Made by a program: the position numbers and the translations under genes. A stretch of 64,000 bases of DNA from Ruminococcus flavefaciens. Lineage in GTDB: Bacteria > Bacillota > Clostridia > Oscillospirales > Ruminococcaceae. This document shows, piece by piece, positions 46,897 through 52,855 of the stretch. A model generated the notes under the pieces. The model saw only the letters and a program-made list of their open reading frames with translations. It was not told the DNA's origin and did not search any database. Numbering within the stretch: the stretch's first letter is position 1; the number at the start of each line of letters is the position of its first letter. The stretch lies in contig NZ_UETD01000002.1 in NCBI RefSeq assembly GCF_900116855.1, positions 401,744 to 465,743 of the forward strand, in the 5' to 3' direction.

Positions 46897-47925
46897 TTAT
46901 ATCCTATCGGCAATATCGAGTATCATTTTCTCGGTCTTTTCCCATCCGAGACAGGGGTCGGTTATGGACTTTCCGTAAATATGCTCATCGACCTTCTGAT
47001 TGCCGTCCTCTATGTAGCTTTCTATCATGAAGCCTTTTACAAGCTTGCGAATTTTTTCGTCATATCTGCGGCTGCTGAGCACCTCCTTGACGATACGGGG
47101 CTGTTCAAGATGACGCTTGCCCGAGTTGCAGTGGTTTGTATCAATTATTGCAGCAGGGTTGCTGAAGCCCTTTGCCTCATAGAACTGGTTGAGCAGCTGA
47201 AGGTCCTCATAATGGTAATTGGGCATACTCTGGCTATGATGATTTTCATATCCTCTGAGTATAGCATGAGCGAGAGGATTTCCCTCAGTAACGACCTCCC
47301 AGCCTCTGTAAAGGAAAGTGTGCCCCGACTGGGCAGCCTCTATGGAGTTCATGAGCACAGGCATACTTCCGCTTACGGGATTCTTCATACCGACAGGGAT
47401 ATTAAGACCGCTGGCAGTAAGACGGTGCTGCTGGTTCTCAACGGAACGGGCGCCGACTGCTACATAGCCCAGAAGGTCATTGACGTAACGGTGGTTCTCG
47501 GGATAGAGCATCTCGTCAGCACAGGTAAAACCTGTTTCCTGAATAGCTCTGAGGTGCATTTTTCTTATGGCAACGATACCCTTGTACATATCGGGCTTCT
47601 GGCTGGGGTCAGGCTGATGAAGCATACCCTTGTAGCCCTTGCCTGTGGTACGGGGCTTGTTTGTGTAGATACGGGGAACAATAAGTATCTTGTCATTGAC
47701 CTTTTCCTGCACCTCTCTGAGGCGGCAGATATAATCAATAACGCTGTCCTCATTGTCAGCGGAACAGGGACCGATGATAAGAAGCAGCCTGTCATTGTCT
47801 CCTCTGATTATCTCGGCTATCTTTTCGTTTCTCTCTGCGATGACCTTGCCGAGCTCCTCGGAAACGGGGTATTCGCTCTTTACTTCGGCAGGTATTGGCA
47901 GTTTGCACTTGAAGTTCATATTCAT
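46897..47925 (-). CDS. aroF: 3-deoxy-7-phosphoheptulonate synthase (DAHP synthase)
   Basis: 342 residues, class I AroA-alpha type like E. coli AroF/G/H; joins PEP and erythrose 4-phosphate in the first step of aromatic synthesis. Motifs: LIIGPCSADNEDS, VPRIYTNKPRTTGKGYKG, ADEMLYPE, VGARSVENQQHR, PVGMKNPVSG, DTNHCNSGK, and the metal-binding Cys in GPCSA. Stand-alone gene with its own promoter (47968-47996). The isozyme letter cannot be assigned from sequence alone. Confidence 0.95.
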   Translation of the reverse strand: MNMNFKCKLPIPAEVKSEYPVSEELGKVIAERNEKIAEIIRGDNDRLLLIIGPCSADNEDSVIDYICRLREVQEKVNDKILIVPRIYTNKPRTTGKGYKGMLHQPDPSQKPDMYKGIVAIRKMHLRAIQETGFTCADEMLYPENHRYVNDLLGYVAVGARSVENQQHRLTASGLNIPVGMKNPVSGSMPVLMNSIEAAQSGHTFLYRGWEVVTEGNPLAHAILRGYENHHSQSMPNYHYEDLQLLNQFYEAKGFSNPAAIIDTNHCNSGKRHLEQPRIVKEVLSSRRYDEKIRKLVKGFMIESYIEDGNQKVDEHIYGKSITDPCLGWEKTEKMILDIADRI

Positions 47926-47967
47926 GATTACATTATCCTTTCTGTCTCAATTCAGAATTTCTATTCT

Positions 47968-47996
47968 ATTATAGCACATTATTTTATTAATAGCAA
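47968..47996 (-). promoter_or_regulatory. Promoter of the DAHP synthase gene
   Basis: Minus strand TTGCTA (47996-47991), 17-bp spacer, TATAAT (47973-47968). The -35 box touches the repeat that starts at 47992. Confidence 0.65.
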
Positions 47997-48068
47997 GAAA
48001 CGCGGCGAAAAAACTGCCCTGCATAAGAACTCTGCCGCGAAAAGGGCAGCGGGGGCTCCCCGCTTATA
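47992..48068. repeat. Intergenic repeat, copy 1
   Basis: Shares blocks with 59974-60050 in the same order and spacing: AGCAAGA, CGCGG, GAAAAAACTGCC, TGCCGCGAAA, CAGC, CTC, CCGCTTAT. Internal GCCCT / GGGC and GGGG / CCCC pairs suggest a folded RNA or DNA. A further partial copy (ATAGCAAGAACTGCGGC) follows at about 48079. Confidence 0.55.
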
Positions 48069-48206
48069 GCACACTATTTAGCAAATAGCAAGAACTGCGG
48101 CATAAGAGCTCCAAGCATAAAACCTCCGACATCCGAACTTTTTATCCCATAGCCTTGCATTATAACGGCAAAGGTGTTATAATAGGTTAACAAAGGGGAG
48201 ATTTTT

Positions 48207-48770
48207 ATGACAGTGGGAACTGTATTATTACTTACGGGAATTTTTATTATAATTATAGGAGCCATAACCACCGCCCTCATGGTGTGGTTCGGGTTCAAGC
48301 GTCCGAAATACAGAAAGGAACACTTCACAGCAAGGACAACGGGCACTGTCGAGAGAATGTCCAACTTCTACAGCAATGATATCCGCGTTCCTCTTGTCAG
48401 TTACACAGTTGAGGGACAGACCTATAAGGTGGCAGGTCCGAGATTTGCAGGCAGCACTATTGTCACCTTCAATGTCGGTCACAGTCAGCTCCTCACCGGC
48501 AGTTCCAACATCACCACAGAGGGAGAGCTTCCGACGGTGGTAAAGATGAGGGGCAGCAAAGACGCAGCACAAAGTGCAATGACTGCAAGATACCCCGTGG
48601 GAAAGACCGTTGACGTATTCTACGACCCTGATGCTCCCAAGCACGCATTTGTAGAACGTGACGCACCGATGTCAAAGACCGTTGCAGCGCTTCTTACCGC
48701 TGTCGGCGGAGCACTCACTGCTACGGGAGTGGTCATGGCGGCAATAGGCATTCTTATCCTTACGCACTAA
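48207..48770 (+). CDS. DUF3592-type membrane protein
   Basis: 187 residues; N-terminal membrane helix (about 5-30), a soluble beta-rich middle with VPLVSYTVEGQTYKVAGPRF and VGKTVDVFYDPDAPKHAFVE, and a C-terminal helix (about 158-183). The YxVxGxxY and VxVxYDPxxP patterns are those of DUF3592 proteins, whose function is unknown. A GGGGAG site precedes ATG 48207. Single gene followed by a strong terminator. Confidence 0.8.
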   Translation: MTVGTVLLLTGIFIIIIGAITTALMVWFGFKRPKYRKEHFTARTTGTVERMSNFYSNDIRVPLVSYTVEGQTYKVAGPRFAGSTIVTFNVGHSQLLTGSSNITTEGELPTVVKMRGSKDAAQSAMTARYPVGKTVDVFYDPDAPKHAFVERDAPMSKTVAALLTAVGGALTATGVVMAAIGILILTH

Positions 48771-48784
48771 TACACGAATACGAT

Positions 48785-48818
48785 CAGCCGCAGAGGTCTA
48801 TCCCCTGCGGCTTTTTTA
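48785..48818 (+). terminator. Intrinsic terminator
   Basis: Stem AGCCGCAG / CTGCGGCT and T6, just after the DUF3592 gene. Confidence 0.8.
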
Positions 48819-48898
48819 ATATAGGAAAAACCTATAACGCTGCCACTTGAAAAGGCTGCCTGCCTGTGGTATACTTATTAAATAAGTAGGAATTGTAG

Positions 48899-49201
48899 TT
48901 ACAGCTCTGTTCCTGCAAGAAATGCCACATATGCAGCATATCCGCCATCGATATTACAGACCTCGTATCCGCGGTCCTCAAGTATCTCGGCAATCTCCTC
49001 ACTGAGGTCCCCCGTCCTGCACAGGACATAAACAGGTTTGTCCTTCGGGAGCTTTGACAGTCCTGTGGATATCTCGTCAAAGGGCACGTTGACAGAGCCC
49101 TCAAGCCCTTTTAGTTCAAACTCCTCTCTGCTCCTAATATCAAGCAATAGTACCTTTTTGGTATCGAGGCTACATAATTCCGCTGCATTTATTCTTTTCA
49201 T
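48899..49201 (-). CDS. Rhodanese-like sulfurtransferase
   Basis: 100-residue single-domain rhodanese. LLLDIRSREEFE opens the fold, GSVNVPFDEI is the second motif, and the active-site loop is VLCRTGDLSEE with the persulfide-carrying Cys. It can pass sulfane sulfur to an acceptor. The start is only 25 bp from the divergent ThiF/MoeB-like gene, whose product works with sulfur-carrier proteins; the pair would suit thiocarboxylate formation. Confidence 0.88.
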   Translation of the reverse strand: MKRINAAELCSLDTKKVLLLDIRSREEFELKGLEGSVNVPFDEISTGLSKLPKDKPVYVLCRTGDLSEEIAEILEDRGYEVCNIDGGYAAYVAFLAGTEL

Positions 49202-49226
49202 AGTGATTTCCTTTCAGGAGGTAAAA

Positions 49227-50033
49227 ATGATCTTATCAGATGAACAGCTCGCGCGCTATTCGCGGCATATAACATTAAAGGAGATAGGCGTAAAAGGACA
49301 GAAAAAACTCCTCGCCGCAAAAGTCCTCATAATCGGTGCAGGAGGTCTGGGCGCACCTGCCGCCATGTACCTCGCCGCCGCAGGTGTAGGGACGATCGGC
49401 ATAGCCGACTGTGATGACGTTGAGCTGTCCAACCTGCAAAGGCAGATAATCCACACCACCGAAGATGTTGGCAAGTCCAAGGCAGAGTCCGCCGCGGAGA
49501 CCATAAAAGCGCTGAACCCCGATGTCACAGTAAAGGCTTTTCACGGATATGTCAACAGCAGCAATATCGCCGAGCTCATAGCCGATTACGACTTCATCAT
49601 CGACGGTGCCGACAATTTCCCCACAAAATTTCTCATAAACGACGCCTGTGTACTCGGGGACAAGCCCTTCTGCCACGCAGGTATACTCCGCTTTGAGGGA
49701 CAGCTCATGACCTATGTCCCCGATGAAGGTCCCTGCTATCGCTGCATATTCGAGGCGCCTCCCCCGAAGGACGCGGTCCCGAGCTGCCGTGAGGCAGGTG
49801 TTATCGGCGCAATGGCAGGTATCATAGGTTCTATGCAGGCTCTCGAAGCCGTAAAATATATCACAGATCAGGGGGAACTTCTGACAGGAGCTATGCTCAT
49901 ATTTGACGGACTGAAGATGGAATGGCGCAAGGTTAAGCTGCCGAAAAGTGTTCCCTCCTGCCCCATATGCGGCGAAAGTCCGACTATAACAAAGCTTTAC
50001 GACGAGGAACAGCCCTCGTGCAGCCTGCTATAA
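49227..50033 (+). CDS. ThiF/MoeB/HesA-type adenylyltransferase
   Basis: 268 residues, E1-like enzyme that adenylates the C terminus of a sulfur-carrier protein (ThiS/MoaD type). RYSRHITLKEIGVKGQ opens the family, VLIIGAGGLGAPAAMYLAAAG is the ATP loop (in parts), DxxELSNLQRQ and DFIIDGADNFPTKFLIND follow; Zn ligands CYRC and CPIC are intact. AGGAGG precedes ATG 49227; the ORF extends upstream but that part is antisense to the rhodanese gene. No carrier gene is adjacent, so whether it serves thiamin, molybdopterin or another sulfur pathway is open. Confidence 0.9.
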   Translation: MILSDEQLARYSRHITLKEIGVKGQKKLLAAKVLIIGAGGLGAPAAMYLAAAGVGTIGIADCDDVELSNLQRQIIHTTEDVGKSKAESAAETIKALNPDVTVKAFHGYVNSSNIAELIADYDFIIDGADNFPTKFLINDACVLGDKPFCHAGILRFEGQLMTYVPDEGPCYRCIFEAPPPKDAVPSCREAGVIGAMAGIIGSMQALEAVKYITDQGELLTGAMLIFDGLKMEWRKVKLPKSVPSCPICGESPTITKLYDEEQPSCSLL

Positions 50034-50088
50034 ACTGATTATATAGCAGGCAAAAGCATTTGTCAATGGTTTATTCACAGAATTCCTA

Positions 50089-50117
50089 TTGACAAAGTAT
50101 GCAAAATGTAGTATAAT
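50089..50117 (+). promoter_or_regulatory. Promoter of the ACT-gshA-amidohydrolase operon
   Basis: TTGACA (50089-50094), exact 17-bp spacer, TATAAT (50112-50117). Full consensus. Confidence 0.88.
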
Positions 50118-50159
50118 ATTATCATAGTGTTTCAGTATGTATTTACGGAGGTGTTTGTT

Positions 50160-50231
50160 ATGCAAGTCTGTATTATCGGATCAGAAAATGATATGTATAT
50201 AGCAAGCCGCTCCCTGTCAGCTGAAAAATAG
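50160..50231 (+). CDS. 23-codon leader peptide
   Basis: ATG 50160 follows ACGGAGGTG at ideal spacing and runs 23 codons to TAG 50229-50231. Residue 4 is Cys and there is a run of Ser/Arg codons at the end (RSLS). The final codons overlap the 5' arm of an RNA stem (50210-50220), so ribosome position would decide which hairpin forms downstream. This is the arrangement of a transcription attenuator; which codon or condition matters is not known. Confidence 0.6.
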   Translation: MQVCIIGSENDMYIASRSLSAEK

Positions 50232-50286
50232 GCTAAAACTGCCTGTAAATAATGTCTGACAGGGAGACAGGTATGTCTCTTTTTTA
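50210..50286 (+). promoter_or_regulatory. Attenuator: antiterminator stem and overlapping terminator
   Basis: Stem 1 is a perfect 11-bp pair CTCCCTGTCAG (50210-50220) / CTGACAGGGAG (50256-50266). The terminator GAGAC-AGGTAT-GTCTC with T6 (50264-50285) uses bases 50264-50266 of stem 1, so both cannot form fully together. A ribosome completing the leader ORF would cover the 5' arm and free the terminator; one stalled early would let stem 1 form and allow readthrough into the ACT gene. Confidence 0.65.
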
Positions 50287-50302
50287 TTTGCAGGAGGTAT
50301 AT

Positions 50303-50548
50303 ATGAAAAGGATAGAAGTCATCTCCATCGACAGAATAGGTCTTGTGCAGGAGATATCCAAGGTAATAAGACGGCTTAACGGTAACATAGTCTCTCATAC
50401 ATCAAATGTTCTGACAGACAGCCATAGCGTTCCTGTTTCGCATTTTACAGCCGATATCCTCTTTGATACGGCGGCGGAAAACGAGTCTGTTCTTCGCAGG
50501 CTCCGAAAGATCAGAAACGTGCAAGAGGTAAAAATCACAGATCTGTGA
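50303..50548 (+). CDS. Small ACT-domain protein
   Basis: 81 residues consisting of one ACT domain: IEVISIDRIGLVQEISKVIRRLNGNI gives strand-helix-strand, followed by HFTADILF and VQEVKITDL. ACT domains bind amino acids as dimers and regulate enzymes. ATG 50303 follows AGGAGG; the upstream extension to 50252 lies in the terminator. Ten bp before gshA, so it may act as an amino-acid-sensing partner of the ligase; that is an inference. Confidence 0.82.
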   Translation: MKRIEVISIDRIGLVQEISKVIRRLNGNIVSHTSNVLTDSHSVPVSHFTADILFDTAAENESVLRRLRKIRNVQEVKITDL

Positions 50549-50558
50549 GGCGATGAAT

Positions 50559-51701
50559 ATGAACACAAGCAAATATTTTTTCTCGGGCAGCTTTGGGCTT
50601 GAACGCGAGACTCTCCGTGTGGACGATCAAGGCAGACTTGCTCAGACTCCGCATCCGTTCGGCAATGACGAGCACATTACCCGTGATTTCTGCGAAAACC
50701 AGATCGAGCTGGTCACACCTGTCTGCCGCAGTATTGACGAGGCATTGGAGTCCCTGTCCGAGCTTGACAAGAAAGCGCGGGAGGTACTTGCCGGGAACGG
50801 CGAGAACATCTGGCTGTACAGCAATCCTCCGCATTTTGACACCGAGAACGATATCCCCATAGCAGATTTCACCGGAGACCACTCCTCAAAGCGAAGCTAT
50901 CGCGAGGTACTGCAAAGGAAATACGGCAAAAAGCTCATGCTTTTCTCGGGCATACACTTTAATTTCTCATTCGCAGAGGAATTCCTCCGTGAGCTCAATA
51001 CAGAAAAAGAGGACTTCCATTCATTCCGCGACAGACTGTATCTCAGGCTGTATAAGCAGCTAATGTGCCACAGCTGGCTGCTGGTGCTGCTGACAGCGGC
51101 AAGTCCATACTATGATGCTTCACTTGACAAGGACGGAAAGAGCAGCATAATCATGAGCCGATACTCCTCAATGAGAAACAGCGAACGCGGCTACTGGAAC
51201 AAGTTCCTGCCCATACTCGACCACCGCGATCTGCGGACGTTCACGGGCAGCATCAAGAAGCATATCGTAACAGGCTCGCTGTATTCCGCAAGCGAGCTGT
51301 ATCTGCCCATAAGGCTGAAGCCAAAGGGAGTGAACAGCCTTGAGAACCTTGCCGTCGGCGGAGTAGATCACATCGAGCTGAGAATGTTCGACCTCAATCC
51401 GTCCGCACCTCTGGGAATAGACAGCAGAGACCTTGAATTCGCCCATCTGCTCATTCTGTATCTTCTCTCGCAGGAGGACTTTGACTTTACTCCGCAGCTT
51501 CAGGAAAAGGCAGTTTCCGACCATAAGAACGCGGCACTGCTTGAGCCTGATAGCAAGCTGCTTGAGCGCGGCGAGCTGATAATAAATGAAATGTCGGAGT
51601 ATTTCTCCGCTAACGAGAAAGCTCTTGAAATAATAGAATTTGAAAAGAATAAGATAAGCGGCAATGTCTGTTTAAGCAGAACTATGATGAACCATGCATG
51701 A
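50559..51701 (+). CDS. gshA: Glutamate-cysteine ligase (GshA / GshF N-domain type)
   Basis: 380 residues, matching the ligase half of the bifunctional GshF family: FGLERETLRVDDQGRL at the start, THPFGN-like TPHPFGNDEHITRDFCENQIELVT, the Mg-ATP site region GIHFNFSF, and SRYSSMRNSERGYWNK. It makes gamma-glutamylcysteine from glutamate, cysteine and ATP. No glutathione synthetase domain follows, so the product may be gamma-glutamylcysteine itself or a precursor of another thiol. ATG 50559 fits GAGG eight bases upstream; 50553 is too close. Confidence 0.9.
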   Translation: MNTSKYFFSGSFGLERETLRVDDQGRLAQTPHPFGNDEHITRDFCENQIELVTPVCRSIDEALESLSELDKKAREVLAGNGENIWLYSNPPHFDTENDIPIADFTGDHSSKRSYREVLQRKYGKKLMLFSGIHFNFSFAEEFLRELNTEKEDFHSFRDRLYLRLYKQLMCHSWLLVLLTAASPYYDASLDKDGKSSIIMSRYSSMRNSERGYWNKFLPILDHRDLRTFTGSIKKHIVTGSLYSASELYLPIRLKPKGVNSLENLAVGGVDHIELRMFDLNPSAPLGIDSRDLEFAHLLILYLLSQEDFDFTPQLQEKAVSDHKNAALLEPDSKLLERGELIINEMSEYFSANEKALEIIEFEKNKISGNVCLSRTMMNHA

Positions 51702-51725
51702 TCAATTTTGAAGGCGGTGAAAAAA

Positions 51726-52484
51726 ATGTGCGAGCTTCTGGGCTTCACTTCCGAAAAGAATACCGACATCTCGGACTACCTGCGGACGTTCTTTTCCCAC
51801 AGCAGCAGTAACCCCCACGGCTGGGGAATGATGTACGAAAACGGCAGCAGGATAATACTGAAAGAAGCTGTAAGTGCAGAGGAAAGCAGCTTTCTCAGCG
51901 ACATCATAGACAGTCTTTCGCCCCAGAAAAACCTTCTCGCTCATATCAGATTTGCTACAGTAGGCTCCATAAACGAAAACAACTGTCACCCTTTCACGGG
52001 CACAGATAACTCAGGCAGGGAGTGGACTCTGATACACAACGGAACCATCTTCAACGGAAAGCATAATCACAGATATTCCGCCGTTCAGACAGGCGATACT
52101 GACTCGGAGAGATTTTTCCTTTCGCTTATTGACCGCATGAACGAGCACATTTCCCGAGCTGTCCCCAATGAACGGGAGCGGTTTGAGATAATAAACACCT
52201 TCATAGCGGAAAACGCACCGCGCAACAAGCTGAACCTGATGATATACGACGGTGACCTGCTTTATGTTCACAAGAACCTGAAGAACACCCTCTGCTTCAA
52301 ACGGCTTGAAAACGGCATCGTATTCGCCACCAAGCCTCTTGACACCGGCATATGGATACCTTTTCCCATGGCGCAGGTCATAGCATACAAGCACGGTCGC
52401 GAGGTCTACCGCGGAGACCGCCATAAGGACACATTTGTCCCGACTCTCGAATACATCACCGCAATGGACGCGATGTATATATGA
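51726..52484 (+). CDS. Class II glutamine amidotransferase, EgtC/YafJ-like
   Basis: 252 residues, a free-standing N-terminal-nucleophile domain. Met1-Cys2 (MCELLGF) gives the catalytic Cys; NPHGWGMMYE, LLAHIRFATVGS and TLIHNGTIFN are the glutamine-site motifs, and GDTDSERFF ends the core. Relatives such as EgtC remove a gamma-glutamyl group from a thiol intermediate. Placed 24 bp after glutamate-cysteine ligase, it is likely to act on a gamma-glutamyl compound. ATG 51726 is fixed by the Cys2 requirement; a start at 51708 would bury the Cys. Confidence 0.88.
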   Translation: MCELLGFTSEKNTDISDYLRTFFSHSSSNPHGWGMMYENGSRIILKEAVSAEESSFLSDIIDSLSPQKNLLAHIRFATVGSINENNCHPFTGTDNSGREWTLIHNGTIFNGKHNHRYSAVQTGDTDSERFFLSLIDRMNEHISRAVPNERERFEIINTFIAENAPRNKLNLMIYDGDLLYVHKNLKNTLCFKRLENGIVFATKPLDTGIWIPFPMAQVIAYKHGREVYRGDRHKDTFVPTLEYITAMDAMYI

Positions 52485-52510
52485 ACATTTAAATTCCAAT
52501 AAATATAAAA

Positions 52511-52545
52511 GAAAATGCAGGAGCGTTATACTCCTGCATTTTCTC
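52511..52545. terminator. Bidirectional intrinsic terminator
   Basis: Stem GAAAATGCAGGAG / CTCCTGCATTTTC with CGTTATA loop. Ends the ACT-gshA-amidohydrolase operon rightward and the candidate small RNA leftward. Confidence 0.85.
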
Positions 52546-52594
52546 ATATTGTAAGGCCGCTCTCAAGCATTCCGAAGATGTCTGCACTTTAATA

Positions 52595-52609
52595 TGATAA
52601 TGGTTATCA
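52595..52609. promoter_or_regulatory. Fur box 1
   Basis: TGATAATGGTTATCA matches the 7-1-7 Fur-family motif TGATAATNATTATCA at 13 of 14 defined bases. It lies just downstream of the leftward start site, where binding would block transcription. Confidence 0.75.
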
Positions 52610-52620
52610 TTTTCATATTT

Positions 52621-52648
52621 ATTATATCACTTTTTTTCCGTTTGTCAA
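52621..52648 (-). promoter_or_regulatory. Leftward promoter between two Fur boxes
   Basis: TTGACA (52648-52643), 16-bp spacer, TATAAT (52626-52621) on the minus strand. Confidence 0.7.
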
Positions 52649-52683
52649 TACTGTTGTTATTATTTTCACACAACTTTCACATT

Positions 52684-52698
52684 TGATAATCATTCTCA
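52684..52698. promoter_or_regulatory. Fur box 2
   Basis: TGATAATCATTCTCA matches the 7-1-7 motif TGATAATNATTATCA with one mismatch. It is about 36 bp upstream of the leftward -35 box and about 170 bp upstream of the mannanase gene. Confidence 0.65.
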
Positions 52699-52855
52699 TA
52701 TTCACACTTATTTATAGCAAAACCATGATAATTATGGTACAAAAATGTTATTTTATGGCATGAAAGACTATTTTTTCGGCGAAAAATATGGGGTATAATA
52801 TGAGCAGAAGCAAACGGTACGGAATGATCCGTAAATAAATGAGAGGGTGATATAA

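Larger units (their letters stand above)
52505..52613 (-). ncRNA. Candidate Fur-controlled small RNA of about 105 nt
   Basis: A promoter on the minus strand (TTGACA-16-TATAAT, 52648-52621) would start RNA near 52613, and the hairpin at 52511-52545 with TTTTATATTT terminates it about 105 nt later. Only a 15-codon ORF without ribosome binding site occurs in it. Two Fur boxes flank the promoter. Start, end and control are read from sequence; that the RNA is made is an inference. Confidence 0.55.

Noticed and set aside
48046-48068. Intrinsic terminator in repeat copy 1
   Set aside because: GGGG / CCCC pairing is present but no T tract follows in either direction.
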